The position numbers and the translations under genes are program-made. Below are positions 26,969 through 36,609 of a stretch of 64,000 bases of DNA, piece by piece. Every line of letters starts with the position of its first letter. The stretch's first letter is position 1. The notes under the pieces are model-generated. The model saw only the letters and a list, made by a program, of their open reading frames with translations. It had not been told where the DNA came from and ran no database searches. Source of the DNA: Bifidobacterium catenulatum subsp. kashiwanohense JCM 15439 = DSM 21854 (GTDB lineage: Bacteria; Actinomycetota; Actinomycetes; Actinomycetales; Bifidobacteriaceae); NCBI RefSeq assembly GCF_001042615.1, contig NZ_AP012327.1, forward strand, positions 1,426,001-1,490,000, written 5' to 3'.

Positions 26969-27373
26969 TCAGCCCTCGGAATCCATTACCGTACGACCCT
27001 TGCCGAAGAGATGGTCGAACAGCTTCTCCCCGGCCTCCTCCCGGTCGTATACGCCGCTCTCGTACATGTCCAGGATGAAGTCGGTCCTGGCGAACCTCGC
27101 CCTCACATCATCGGGAAGCGGCAGCGCGTCCCCGGCGGTCACGCTCATGGTCACGTCGCTGAACCGCACGTCATCCACGCCGGCAGCTTCGACGCCGGCA
27201 GGATCCAGGAGCATCACCCACCGGTCGTCGTCACCTTTCGGGTCCGGGCCAGCGATGCGCGCCCACACGCTTCTGTCGTCCATGGTCCGGGCCTCGCCCG
27301 ACTCGGGTTCGCCGTGATGGCTGAAACTCACCCATCTGGTCACGCCCATGTAACCGGTCTGTTCATCATCCAT
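26969..27373 (-). CDS. Acidic hypothetical protein downstream of res
   Basis: A 134-residue acidic protein (MDDEQTGYMGVTRWVSFS..., SVWARIAGPDPKGDDDRWVMLLDP). The C-terminal half has FILDMYESGVYDREEAGEKLFDHLF. I recognise no family. An ATG at 27373 with GAGAGG is chosen over the frame opening at 27427. It is the last gene of the minus-strand Fic-mod-res run, 10 bases after the res stop, so it is probably co-transcribed and might be an accessory of that system. Confidence 0.65.
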   Translation of the reverse strand: MDDEQTGYMGVTRWVSFSHHGEPESGEARTMDDRSVWARIAGPDPKGDDDRWVMLLDPAGVEAAGVDDVRFSDVTMSVTAGDALPLPDDVRARFARTDFILDMYESGVYDREEAGEKLFDHLFGKGRTVMDSEG

Positions 27374-27383
27374 GGTTCCTCTC

Positions 27384-30059
27384 CTAGCCGATCTGTCCGA
27401 GAATCTGCCTGAACTCGTCGATGGCATAGGCTCCGGTTCCTTCTAGCGGATCGTGTGCGAACACCATGAAGTAGCGGTATGCGCCGCCGGCCGCGTTGGC
27501 CCAGATGTTGCCGAGTTCCAGCTTGTCGCGGCTGTCGTCGTTCTTCAGCATCTCGCCCTTGGTTTCGATGGCGAGGATCTTTCCCTGCCTGGTCATCGCC
27601 AAGAAGTCGGGATAATGGTTGATGAACCCGTTGATGGAGAACTCCCCGTGTCGTTTTTCCGTGACGCGATGCCACCAGAGGATGCCGTCGGTGTTGGCGA
27701 GCATGTCGGCCATGTCGCGTTCCAGGTTGTTCATGCCGTCTTCCTCCGCCTCGTACAGGGAGTTGGGAAGGGAATCGAACGGTTTCCTAAGAGTGAATGA
27801 TGCCGGCAGCTCATAGCATGGATCAAGATAGACAGTGCCGGTGTCCCTGAGCCTGTTGAATTCGTCTCGTTTGAACTTTGCCGCCTGGCGGTCCACCTCG
27901 TCGCTGACGATGCGGGCGTATGCCCCCAGATTGTCGTATGCGTCGTTCAGCTGCTCGTTGTCCATGTCTTCGACGACGTTCCGCAGAAGTCTTCTTAGTT
28001 CGCCGTCGCCGTACAGTTTCCGCTCCTGGATTCTCGTCTCGTTGAGCAGACCGTCTCGTATTGTCTTGCGTTTGTTGTCCGTCGCGTCCTTCGCGAACAA
28101 TGCCCGTGTCATCGCCATCTGGTCCGTGCTCATCCATTTGACGCGCACATGGGAATCACCGTCGACGTCGATTTGTTTCGCATCGCGGATGGCCTGCGGA
28201 CTGAAATGGATTCCCTGGGTGGGGCACTTGCCCGCATGGAAGTTCTCAAGCAGCGACGCCGAGTCGAGCTCCGCGGCATCTCCGTCATCGAGTTCCGCGA
28301 AGAGGTTGCTGCCGGAGGATTGCTGTCTGATCATGAAACGCGGCAGTCTCAACCCCTTGACGCTTTCTTCGACGGCGTTCCTTATCGAATAACGCATGGC
28401 GTCTTCCTCCCCCAGTCCCGAGTCCTCCTCGTCGAACGCATGGTCACCGGTTTCCTCGACCTGCTGCTCGAAATCCTCTTCGGCCTTTGTGGATTCGGCG
28501 ATGATCTGGTCGACACGGCCTGCCGGCTCGTTGATTTCGGTGTCTGTTTCCGGCAGGGATGAGGCCACGTCGGTGAATACCATTCCGTTCAGGTCGTCAT
28601 GCTCATGGCCGGCATCCGCTTCGGAATCACCATCATGAGTGTCGGCCAGTTCGTCCTGGATGTGCCGGACATCGTTGGATTCCTCTGCCGTTTGGCTTGC
28701 CACGACGTCGTTCTTGGAGAATCCCGCGCCGTTCAGACCGGCGACGACCTGGTCTATGGTCTCGTTGAAGTCGGCCGATGACGTGAGCACGTAGGAGACG
28801 TTCAACGCGCGCGTCTTCGCCCTGACCGCGTATGGTTGGCGGAGTACACGGCCGACTATCTGCTCGACGTTGGTCTTCGACTGCTTGTTCGCGACGGTTG
28901 CCAGGACATAGGCGAACGGGCAGTCCCAGCCCTCGCTCAGCGCCTCCACCGTGATGATGAACCGTATCGGACATTCCTCGGACATGAGATCCACGTCCTT
29001 GAGCTCGTCCACGTTGCCGGTGCGTATCGCTATCTGCTCGTCGGGGATGCCGGCGTTGACGATCTTCTCCTTGAGCTTGCGGAAGGTCTCGGCGTCGTCG
29101 GCTCCCCGGCGTTCCGCCTGGAACAGGACGATGGGGCGGATGTAGCGTCCCGTCTTCTCCCGTTCCCTGCCGGCGATGAGTTCCAGGCGCCGTTGGAGCA
29201 GTATGGCGTCCTCCACCACTTCGCGTTTGCCGTCGCGACGGTAGACGATGACGGGAAGTTTGACCATCTGCTCCTTCTTGAGTTCGAGGGCCGAGACCCT
29301 GGCGATCACATTCGATTTGGACGATGGCGTGGCAGTCAATTCGAGAACGAACCGAGGATTGAGATTGCGCAGCATTCCCAAGGACAGATCAGACTTCGCA
29401 TGGTGGGACTCGTCCACCACGACAATCGGGTTCAGACCGGACAACGCACTGATCAAGGCGGTATCGTCGGCGCCTTCCACATCGACCGCCATGCCGGACG
29501 CCTTCTGATAGTTGGTCAGCTGCATGAGGGCGGAGTTCTCCTGATATGCCTTGCGGCCCTCCTTGTTCTTGAACGAGTCGTAGGACAGCACGAAGATGGT
29601 CAGCTGGTCGTTCACGGAAGAGACGTCGAGACCGCGGCCGGCAAGTCCCTGTTCCTTGTCGAGCACTTCGACCCTGTGGGAGAAGTCGCGGTCTATGGCG
29701 ATGCGGAGGTAGTTGGCGGGATCACGCAATTGCCTGATGGTCTGGCGCAGGATCTCCTTGCGCGGCACAAGCCACACCACGGCCCTTGCCTGCACCGGAG
29801 GAAGATTGTCATCCAGCACCTTGAGCGTGTTCGCGGCGATGAACGTCTTTCCGCCGCCCGTGGGCACTTTGACGCACACCTTCGGCACTGTCCCGAGGTC
29901 CGCGGAATAACTACGGACCTGTCCCTCACCGATATGGAGATCGCGCCGGTTTAGATATTCTTCATAGGCTTCTCGACCATTACCGTTGGCGGAATCGACG
30001 AGTCTGGCGTAGTCGCGCACGCAATCCAGGACACGCCTCTGGTATTTCTTAAGCTCCAT
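27384..30059 (-). CDS. res: Type III restriction enzyme, Res subunit
   Basis: ATP-dependent translocase-nuclease of a type III restriction-modification system, 891 residues. SF2 helicase motifs are present: VPTGGGKTFIA (motif I), VVDESHHAKSD (II), ELTATPSSK (III) and QIVGRVLRQPY (VI). The C-terminal PD-(D/E)xK nuclease is visible as HYPDFLAMT and ILAIETKGE. The ATG at 30059 is preferred to the TTG at 30065 because GAGGG is at the right distance. The mod stop and this start are two bases apart. The gene looks intact although its mod partner is broken. Confidence 0.92.
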   Translation of the reverse strand: MELKKYQRRVLDCVRDYARLVDSANGNGREAYEEYLNRRDLHIGEGQVRSYSADLGTVPKVCVKVPTGGGKTFIAANTLKVLDDNLPPVQARAVVWLVPRKEILRQTIRQLRDPANYLRIAIDRDFSHRVEVLDKEQGLAGRGLDVSSVNDQLTIFVLSYDSFKNKEGRKAYQENSALMQLTNYQKASGMAVDVEGADDTALISALSGLNPIVVVDESHHAKSDLSLGMLRNLNPRFVLELTATPSSKSNVIARVSALELKKEQMVKLPVIVYRRDGKREVVEDAILLQRRLELIAGREREKTGRYIRPIVLFQAERRGADDAETFRKLKEKIVNAGIPDEQIAIRTGNVDELKDVDLMSEECPIRFIITVEALSEGWDCPFAYVLATVANKQSKTNVEQIVGRVLRQPYAVRAKTRALNVSYVLTSSADFNETIDQVVAGLNGAGFSKNDVVASQTAEESNDVRHIQDELADTHDGDSEADAGHEHDDLNGMVFTDVASSLPETDTEINEPAGRVDQIIAESTKAEEDFEQQVEETGDHAFDEEDSGLGEEDAMRYSIRNAVEESVKGLRLPRFMIRQQSSGSNLFAELDDGDAAELDSASLLENFHAGKCPTQGIHFSPQAIRDAKQIDVDGDSHVRVKWMSTDQMAMTRALFAKDATDNKRKTIRDGLLNETRIQERKLYGDGELRRLLRNVVEDMDNEQLNDAYDNLGAYARIVSDEVDRQAAKFKRDEFNRLRDTGTVYLDPCYELPASFTLRKPFDSLPNSLYEAEEDGMNNLERDMADMLANTDGILWWHRVTEKRHGEFSINGFINHYPDFLAMTRQGKILAIETKGEMLKNDDSRDKLELGNIWANAAGGAYRYFMVFAHDPLEGTGAYAIDEFRQILGQIG

Positions 30060-30061
30060 GA

Positions 30062-31782
30062 TCAAACCCTCGCAATCTGTCGTGGAATCTGCTTGAACAC
30101 CACGTTCAATTCGTTCAACTTGTCGTCGTCAATCACGCACCGGTCCGCGTATATGACCGTAGGCGTGCCGCGTCTGGGCAGCTGTCTCAGCAGTCCCGGT
30201 CCCAACGTGGTCTCTCCGTCGGGCTCATACGCGAGATAGTAGACCGTCTCCCCCAGTACGCCGAGCAGGTAGGGATGTTCGGCGGTCATGTCGACATACG
30301 GGGCCTTGGTCTCCGAATACCAGATATACCTGCGGATCTCAGCCTCGGACACGTCAGCGTTGAGACCGCCATCGGCGTCAAACATCACGGAGCCGAGTTC
30401 GTAGTAGGAGAAACCGGAATCAATGCCAGGGACGTGTTCTCCCTTGTTAGTGATACCATTCACGACGATTGCGGATCCATCCATTTTCGGCCCCTCGATC
30501 TTGCCGTATTTTCCTTTGGGCACGCTTTTGGCGACTTCGATGGCCTCCTTGTAGAAGTCTCCACATTTCTTGAGATTGGCCGCAGTCAGTTTCTTTTCAT
30601 AAAGGCGCTCCGAATGGCTCTTGTCGACTACGTAACCGCTGATTGTGCGCCGAGCGCGTTCGGCGGTGATATCCGACGCGTAATCACCCATCTCAATAAG
30701 AATGAATCGACGATTAGTTGATTTACCGCATTGTCCTGAAGCACAGCTTGCGCGGTCGTGCCAGAACCTCCGAACGCATCCAATACCAATCCGTCCTCGG
30801 GACAGACGATTTGCAGAATCCGACGTATCAAACGTGAGGGCTTTGGATTTTGGAACACGGCCCTACCACCGAACATAGCTTTAAGTTCCTTCGCGCCCTC
30901 GTCGGTATGACCGACATCATCATAAAGCCACAGATTCGTGGGCAATTTGCCCTCGACGTCGGTCAGGTAAGTCTTTCGACGTATGCCGCCCATACCGTTC
31001 TTTGTGAAGAAGTATCTGGGCCAGGGGCCCTGTTCGAGCACCTTCATTGCCCGCGACTTCGATCTGGTCTTATCGTAGGAAAACACTATACCTTTAACGC
31101 CTGGGCGAACTTCTTTTTCCGAAATTCCACAGACTTCGGCTCGCTTTGCAGCATCATGCAGGTCCTTGAGCTCGTACTCGCACCACCCGTTCATGGTGCC
31201 AAGCATTGTTTCCTGATCGTATCGCCAGCATGCGCCGCTGTACGGGTATATCAAATCACCCGTGAACGGATGTTGGATGGCATATACCATTCCCTGATGC
31301 GTGGCTGCGTTCGGTGCGAATCCGTCGCTGCTTGTCCATGGCGCGCGGTCCCCGTCGGGATTGGCGTACTTCGAGTCCATGTCCTGTGATCGTTCCAAGC
31401 GTCCCGGCATCCAATCGGGGCTCACGCTGTAGACCATCAAATGTTCAATCTCGGCAGGCATGCCGTGTTTGTCGTTGCGTGGCGAATAGGTGCGCTGCCA
31501 GGAGATGTCGCCCTGGAAGCAGTTGGCTCCGAAGATTTCGTCGCACATGAATTTCAGCGCCGCGCACTCGTTGTCATCGATGCTTATAAATATGGCGCCG
31601 GTTCTCCTGAGCATCATGCGCATCAGCCGCAACCGCGGATACATCATGCACAGCCACTTGTCATGACGCGAGAAGTCCTCTCCCTCCTTGCCGACGACCT
31701 CACCGAACCATTTTCTAATCCGCGGATCGTTCACGTTGTCGTTGTAAATCCAGCCTTCGTTGCCGGTGTTATACGGCGGATC
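30062..31782 (-). pseudogene. mod: Type III DNA methyltransferase Mod, 3' part, frameshifted
   Basis: C-terminal 570 or so codons of a type III N6-adenine methyltransferase, beginning exactly at the catalytic DPPYNTGNEGW motif and including GAIFISIDDNE, WQRTYSPRND and the SAM-binding LDAFGGSGTTAQ. Near 30717 the frame breaks: DNAVN should continue as STNRRFILIEMGDY, which lies one base out of frame and runs to the stop at 30062. The 5' part (69 codons) is at 40981-41187, beyond a 9.2-kb insertion. The methylase is therefore interrupted twice and should be inactive. Confidence 0.9.
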
Positions 31783-31807
31783 GCACAAGTTGGCACAATG
31801 GATACAA
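31781..31807. other. Left end (attachment site) of serine-recombinase element
   Basis: TC core at 31781-31782, then nine bases, then GGCACAATGGATACAA at 31792-31807. Aligned from the core without gaps, positions 11-27 match the right end at 15 of 17. This half-site is the probable recombinase-binding arm. Confidence 0.8.
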
Positions 31808-31827
31808 GGACAAAGGAGAAATAACGC

Positions 31828-31866
31828 GAAACCCCTGGGCAGAAATGAACTGCGACCAGGGGTTTC
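31828..31866. terminator. 11-bp stem-loop near element left end
   Basis: Perfect arms 31828-31838 (GAAACCCCTGG) and 31856-31866 with a 17-nt loop. It lies between the methyltransferase remnant and the element end, and would stop transcription leaving or entering the element. The T-run is only three bases. Confidence 0.55.
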
Positions 31867-31982
31867 ATTGGCTACGTATTCATTGAATACTAGAACCATG
31901 ATCGAACAATTGCGATCAAGGCAATGAACGAAAGGGGTTTGTTTGTCTGATGAACCAATTACTATTTCACGCGCATAGGTTC

Positions 31983-33155
31983 TTATTGATTTGCCGAGGA
32001 AGGTTCAATAAAATAATCAAACCCTTTTTCCATCAACGATGAAACAGCAGAGTCAGATGCTTCCTTTGCAAGAATAAATTGCTTTCCTTTCTCAATGAGA
32101 TCAGATACATCTGACCAGTCTTGTGGAACAGGAATCAACATATCACGCACATGACTTGGCTCCAGATGCTGCTGGATAGACCCATACTCGTTCATTAGCA
32201 TTTGATGCTTAGCGTTCGTTGATAACAGAAATGCGGCGACATAATACCGAATTCGGGCTGAAGGAATTCGCACTCGAATCATGTCGTCAGAAACGATTTG
32301 GCCATCCATTAGTTTTGTGACGTATGCTAAGCGCCCAATGGTGCCAGAGCGGGTTAGAAGCAAATCTCCCTCATGCACTGTTACGACGTCAAAATCTTTT
32401 AACTGCTTCTTTGACGCCAGAGAAAGATCAATAAGCTTGGCGGAATCCCTCTTGTCCTGAAGCATCGCTCCCGGCACAAAATAACCTACGACGTTTTTGC
32501 CATCAGTCGGATCTTCAACAATGACATTCTCGGTCTTCAATCGTGGCCCCTTAAAGATGCTTACGCCGGACTCAATTTGTCCGAGAGTAACCACTGACCA
32601 CCCGTCAGAGTCTCCAAACTCCTGGATTCGCTCAATAGATTCGTTCAGGTGTGGTGAATAGTATTGAGGGTTGATATTTAGCCTCTCATTAATTTCACTT
32701 CTTAGGACCGAATAGCGGTACTGCGAAGGAACAAGTTCTCCCATCTTAAATGCTTGGAAATCTCTGACAATTTCGTCTAAATCATGGTCCAATTTGTCGG
32801 TAAGGGTACCGTCATCTGCAACCTTGAATATCGGTTTACCTTCAGAGTCCTGTCCTACTTTTTGCGAAGTTGCTAAGAAGATTGGATAATCAGCTTCTTC
32901 AGATTCCAATTCGATCTGGGTCTTCTTGGTTAAGAAAATGATGCAGGTTCTGACGCCTGTGTCCGGCTGAAAAGAGTTCTTATGGAGCGTCACGACACCA
33001 TCAAGTTTCGCTTTCTCAAACAGCATTTGTCGAGCAACAAGCGATTGAGTTGTGTCTAAGAACGACTTTGGGAGAATGATGCCTAGCCGCCCTCCTTCAG
33101 CTAACCAATCCAAACACCTTTCAAAAAAGAGCAATTCAGGACCTTGTTGCTGCAT
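31983..33155 (-). pseudogene. N6-DNA methylase with specificity domain, 5'-truncated
   Basis: The product begins abruptly at MQQQGPELLFFERCLDWL and GGRLGIILPKSFLD, which are late-domain motifs of N6-adenine methylases. It continues into a specificity (TRD) domain with WSVVTLGQIESG, HEGDLLLTRSGTIG and PSHVRDMLIPVP. The N-terminal SAM-binding and NPPF motifs are missing. Its 5' end lies at the left terminus of the IS3 element, and the missing part is not found beyond the IS, so insertion was accompanied by deletion. It was probably a combined modification-specificity protein. Confidence 0.75.
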
Positions 33156-33240
33156 TAATGGGGCCCGACCCCCGGGGGGCCCGACCCCCGGAAAGTAGAC
33201 ACCGTGGGGTGAACAAAAGTAGGTGTAAGCCTATCAGACC

Positions 33241-34137
33241 TTAAGCGGCTTGGGACTCGAACTCATCGGGAGTTTGGTACCCGCACCAAGTGTGCCGACG
33301 GCACGTGTTGTAGCGCACGCACCACCGGAAGACGTCTCTGCGGCAGATCAGTTGATTGGCGAAGGTCTTCGCATCTTTGAGGACCTCCCGCTTTAAAGCT
33401 GCGTTGAACGACTCGGCGAGCGAATTATCCGCGCTGGTTCCCACCGCGCCCATCGACTGGGCAACGCCCAAGCGCTTGCATGTTGCCTGGAACTGCGACG
33501 AGGTATACACGCTTCCATGATCCGAGTGGAAAATCGCACCATCAAGACCTCCTCGCAGGTGGGAAGCGTTTTCGAGGGCCTCTTCTACCAGTTCGGTACG
33601 CATGTGATTTGCGATAGCAAAGCCGACAAGCTTGCGAGAAAAGCAATCAATCACTGTTGCTAAGTACATGTTCGCCCCGTCTGCGATCGGCAGATACGTA
33701 ATATCGCCAACCAACACACGATTGGCAGCACAGGCTGTGAAATCACGGTTCACCAAGTCTGCGAACACGCGCCGGCCTTTGTCACGCGCAGTGGTCTTGA
33801 CCCTGCGCTTCTTTTGAAATCCGAACAGGTTCTGGGCCCGCATCAAACGAGCCACTCTCTTGCGATTGATGCGCTTAGCCGGAGGTGTAGTGCCGTTGTC
33901 GCGCTTGCGGTCGTTGAGTTCAGCAGTGATGCGACGAGCGCCCCAGACGCCGTTTTCAGCGTCGAAAATTGCCTGGATCTCCGCGGCCACCACAGCGTCA
34001 TCTACAAGGCGCGCACGGCGCCGTGGAGCCGAGTTCTTCCACTTGTAATACGAAGACCGATTTAGCCCCAGGACTGTGCACATCCGCTTGACCGAGTAGT
34101 CGGCGAGATTGTCGTCAACGAACTGGAAGCGGATCAC
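33241..34137 (-). CDS. IS3-family transposase OrfB
   Basis: DDE transposase domain, 298 residues. An HTH_21-type segment (ARRITAELNDR and NRKRVARLMRAQNLFG) precedes the integrase core with the catalytic residues in VGDITYLP, FHSDHGSVY and NSLAESFNAAL. The GTG start at 34137 overlaps the orfA TGA (GTGA). IS3 elements normally make an OrfAB fusion by -1 frameshifting. I see no A6G slippery run at the overlap, so coupling by reinitiation is possible. Confidence 0.93.
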   Translation of the reverse strand: MIRFQFVDDNLADYSVKRMCTVLGLNRSSYYKWKNSAPRRRARLVDDAVVAAEIQAIFDAENGVWGARRITAELNDRKRDNGTTPPAKRINRKRVARLMRAQNLFGFQKKRRVKTTARDKGRRVFADLVNRDFTACAANRVLVGDITYLPIADGANMYLATVIDCFSRKLVGFAIANHMRTELVEEALENASHLRGGLDGAIFHSDHGSVYTSSQFQATCKRLGVAQSMGAVGTSADNSLAESFNAALKREVLKDAKTFANQLICRRDVFRWCVRYNTCRRHTWCGYQTPDEFESQAA

Positions 34138-34436
34138 CAGGTCGTCTCTTCCGCAAAATACTTCGCGGCCTTACGCAGAATATCGCGCTCTTCACGAAGC
34201 CTTTTGTTTTCGCGTTCTAGCTGGCGGATTCTTTCCGCATCAGCAAGCTTTTCTACGGGTGACGCTGCATCTTCATCCTTGGCGACGTTAGTGCCGAATT
34301 GCTTGTACCAGCATCCCAAAGTCGAGCGATTGATTCCGAGTTCTTCTGCGACCTTGCGCATTGAGGTATCCGGGTTCGACTCGAACATCGCGACGGCGTC
34401 GCGCTTGAACTGTTCCGTGTAAACCTTGCGGGGCAT
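34134..34436 (-). CDS. IS3-family transposase OrfA
   Basis: A 100-residue DNA-binding subunit with an N-terminal helix-turn-helix (PRKVYTEQFKRDAVAMF, MRKVAEELGINRSTLGCWYK) and a C-terminal leucine-zipper-like helix (RIRQLERENKRLREERDIL). It ends with AEETTW. It overlaps orfB by four bases. Start ATG at 34436. Confidence 0.92.
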   Translation of the reverse strand: MPRKVYTEQFKRDAVAMFESNPDTSMRKVAEELGINRSTLGCWYKQFGTNVAKDEDAASPVEKLADAERIRQLERENKRLREERDILRKAAKYFAEETTW

Positions 34437-34603
34437 GGTGGTAGATTACCTTCCTTCCCAACCACACTGGCTGGAATCAGAGGTGTCTACCTAACGGGGG
34501 TCAGGTCCGACCACTCCCGGAACCCAGCCATAACCCACCTGACCTCATCAACTCTTTAGCCATCCGATTCTTGGGTGGCTTTCTGCATTTCTAGGAGCCA
34601 CCC

Positions 34604-35044
34604 ATGTTCTTAAAACCTCTCTGGGTTACTACCCAAGCAATCGTCACCACCGCAGGCGGCATCGCCGGCTATTTGTTTGGAGGCATCGACGGGCTGATCA
34701 TCGCCCTGGTTGCTTTCGTCACCGCCGACTACCTCACAGGCGTCATGGCCGCCATCAGCGAGAAGCGCCTCTCAAGCGCTATCGGGTTCAAAGGGATCTT
34801 CCGCAAGATCATCATCTTCACCCTCGTCGGCCTAGCCAATGTCCTCGACGTGCACGTTCTCGGGGATACCGGGGTGCTGCGGACGGCGACGATCTTTTTC
34901 TACATCTCCAACGAAGGCATCAGCCTGCTGGAGAACGCCACCCGCCTCGGCTTGCCGGTGCCTGCGCGGATTCGTGAAGCCCTGGATCTGATCGGCCACA
35001 AACACCATCCCACCAACCCCACCCTTGAAGGAGAAAACCAATGA
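34604..35044 (+). CDS. Phage-type holin
   Basis: A 146-residue small membrane protein of the phage holin family 4 (Cph1/BlyA) type. It has three hydrophobic segments, starting AIVTTAGGIAGYLFGGIDG and LIIALVAFVTADYLTGVMAA, the last matching the family's central D-Y-x-T-G motif. An ATG at 34604 follows TAGGAG. Its stop overlaps the amidase ATG (ATGA). It would form the membrane hole that releases the endolysin. It lies just beyond the IS3 element. Confidence 0.85.
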   Translation: MFLKPLWVTTQAIVTTAGGIAGYLFGGIDGLIIALVAFVTADYLTGVMAAISEKRLSSAIGFKGIFRKIIIFTLVGLANVLDVHVLGDTGVLRTATIFFYISNEGISLLENATRLGLPVPARIREALDLIGHKHHPTNPTLEGENQ

Positions 35045-35817
35045 GCCACACCTACACCCTGAATCACCGCCAAGCAGCCTGCTTCACCCCAGGACGAGGC
35101 GGCAACCGCATCACCACCATCGTCATCCACCACTGGGATGACCCAGCTAAGAACCCGACCTTTGACGGAACCGTGGGCTGGTTTGTCTCTGGCCGCGGTC
35201 GCAACAGCGCCCACTATGTTGTCGAAGCAGGACGCGTCACCCGCCTCGTTGCTGAGAGTGATACCGCATGGCATGCAGGTAACTGGCCGGTCAACCAGAC
35301 CTCTATTGGCATCGAATGTAACCCTCGAGCTTCTGAAGCTGACAAGCAGACTATTGCTGCGCTGATTCGTGATATTCAGTCTCGTCACGGCAAGCTCCGT
35401 ATCATCGGCCATAAGGACGCGAGCTCTACCGCTTGTCCCGGACGCTATTACCCGCCAGCAACCGTGCTCGCACCTTACCTGGGTGGCAATAGTGGTGTGC
35501 CTGCCGCGCCGAAGCCACCTGCTGCGTCTGCTCCTGGTGGCAGTGTTGATGAGCTCGCCCGAGCAGTACTGGCAGGCCGCTACGGCAACGGTGAGGAACG
35601 CAAACGCCGCCTAGGTAGCCGCTACGCAGAAGTACAGCGCCGCGTGAACGAACTCATCGCAGGTAAAGCACCAGCGCCAGCAGCTCCGGACCTTGATGCA
35701 CTAGCCAACGCGGTGCTTCGCGGTGAATACGGCAATGGCGAGGAGCGTCGCCGGCGCCTTGGGCACCTGTATCAGCCGGTACAGGATCTGGTGAACCGTA
35801 AGCTCGGCATCCGCTAA
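35041..35817 (+). CDS. N-acetylmuramoyl-L-alanine amidase (endolysin) with Cpl-7 repeats
   Basis: A 258-residue lytic enzyme. The amidase_2 zinc domain (about 1-150) shows TTIVIHHWDD, NSAHYVVEAG, DTAWHAGNW and IGHKDASSTACPGRYYP. Two C-terminal repeats, VDELARAVLAGRYGNGEERK and the matching DLDALANAVLRGEYGNGEER, are Cpl-7-type wall-binding motifs. No signal peptide, so export needs the co-translated holin. A strong terminator follows at 35835. Confidence 0.93.
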   Translation: MSHTYTLNHRQAACFTPGRGGNRITTIVIHHWDDPAKNPTFDGTVGWFVSGRGRNSAHYVVEAGRVTRLVAESDTAWHAGNWPVNQTSIGIECNPRASEADKQTIAALIRDIQSRHGKLRIIGHKDASSTACPGRYYPPATVLAPYLGGNSGVPAAPKPPAASAPGGSVDELARAVLAGRYGNGEERKRRLGSRYAEVQRRVNELIAGKAPAPAAPDLDALANAVLRGEYGNGEERRRRLGHLYQPVQDLVNRKLGIR

Positions 35818-35834
35818 ACAGCATCCTTTCTCTC

Positions 35835-35886
35835 TGGCCCCGCGTCGATCCCCGTAACTGGGGGTTGGTGCGGGGCCATTTTTGCT
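35835..35886 (+). terminator. Terminator after lysis genes
   Basis: A 9-bp outer stem (35835-35843 with 35870-35878) encloses a second small stem and is followed by a T-rich run. It separates the holin-amidase pair from the regulator-recombinase operon. Confidence 0.85.
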
Positions 35887-35971
35887 TTTCTCCGACCACC
35901 TTGTCCGGTTTCGGCTTCTCTCGCGGACGGATAGGCGACCACCTAATCGCCAACCCAAGGAGGAGAGAGCA

Positions 35972-36382
35972 ATGGCCCTGACCGAGAAACAACGCGCCAC
36001 CATCAGCCTGATGCGCAGCCATGGCGTGGCCTATGCGCGGATAGCTCGCCACCTAGAACTGAACGCCAACAGCGTTAAAACCTATTGCCTACGCAACAAC
36101 ATCACCATCAACCCAGAACTAGAGCAGGTTGATGACCCAGAAGGAATCTGGTGCCTGCATTGCTGGCGAGAAATCAGCCTGCGCAAAGGCAGCAAGTTCT
36201 GCAGTCAAGAATGCCGCCGCACCTGGTGGAAACACCATCGCACCCTCATCAGCCAAACCATCACCTGCGCCAACTGCGGGCAACACGTCACCGTCGCCAG
36301 TAGCAACAAGGCCCCGCGCAAGTACTGCAGTCACCCCTGCTTCATCCAGCATCACTTCGGCACCAAAGGCGGCAAACGATGA
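35972..36382 (+). CDS. HTH and zinc-finger regulator-like protein
   Basis: A 136-residue protein. The N-terminus is a helix-turn-helix (LTEKQRATISLMRSHGVAYARIARHLELNANSVKTYC style) and the C-terminal half has two zinc-finger pairs: CLHC with CSQEC, and CANC with CSHPC. The ATG at 35972 has a perfect AAGGAGGAGA SD, preferred over the open frame from 35882. Similar proteins precede tandem serine recombinases in other actinobacterial elements and may control their expression. It overlaps the next gene by four bases (ATGA). Confidence 0.7.
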   Translation: MALTEKQRATISLMRSHGVAYARIARHLELNANSVKTYCLRNNITINPELEQVDDPEGIWCLHCWREISLRKGSKFCSQECRRTWWKHHRTLISQTITCANCGQHVTVASSNKAPRKYCSHPCFIQHHFGTKGGKR

Positions 36383-36600
36383 TTCCAGATCTGAAAGCAG
36401 AAATCAGGGTCTACCGCCAGATCGAAGAAATCACCACACTGCTCGAATTGAAGATCATCAGCCCCGTGGTGGCTTTGAGGGCAGTACAACTCATTGACGT
36501 TGAGAGTGCTCCGCTGGCAGCACATAAGAGGGCTTGCTTCGTTGACTATCTGGAGGCTTTGAGTGATGTATGGATACAAGAAAAAACCGCCTCTGATTAG
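36379..36600 (+). CDS. Small helical protein upstream of recombinases
   Basis: A 73-residue helical protein (MIPDLKAEIRVYRQIEEITTLL..., ending VWIQEKTASD). Its start overlaps the stop of the zinc-finger gene and it ends nine bases before the first recombinase, so the four genes form one operon. I do not recognise a domain with confidence. It could be a recombination directionality factor or a partner of the recombinases; that is inference from position. Confidence 0.6.
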   Translation: MIPDLKAEIRVYRQIEEITTLLELKIISPVVALRAVQLIDVESAPLAAHKRACFVDYLEALSDVWIQEKTASD

Positions 36601-36609
36601 GAGAAAAGC

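Larger units (their letters stand above)
33182..34503 (-). mobile_element. IS3-family insertion sequence
   Basis: About 1.32 kb with orfA and orfB on the minus strand and 22-bp terminal inverted repeats: 33182-33203 and the reverse complement of 34482-34503 share GACCCCCG and TAGACACC. The similarity continues a few bases outward (GGGCC / GGACC). At the left, a 15-bp end sequence is duplicated in tandem (33161-33175 and 33177-33191). No clear short target duplication is visible, consistent with a deletion at insertion. Confidence 0.88.
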
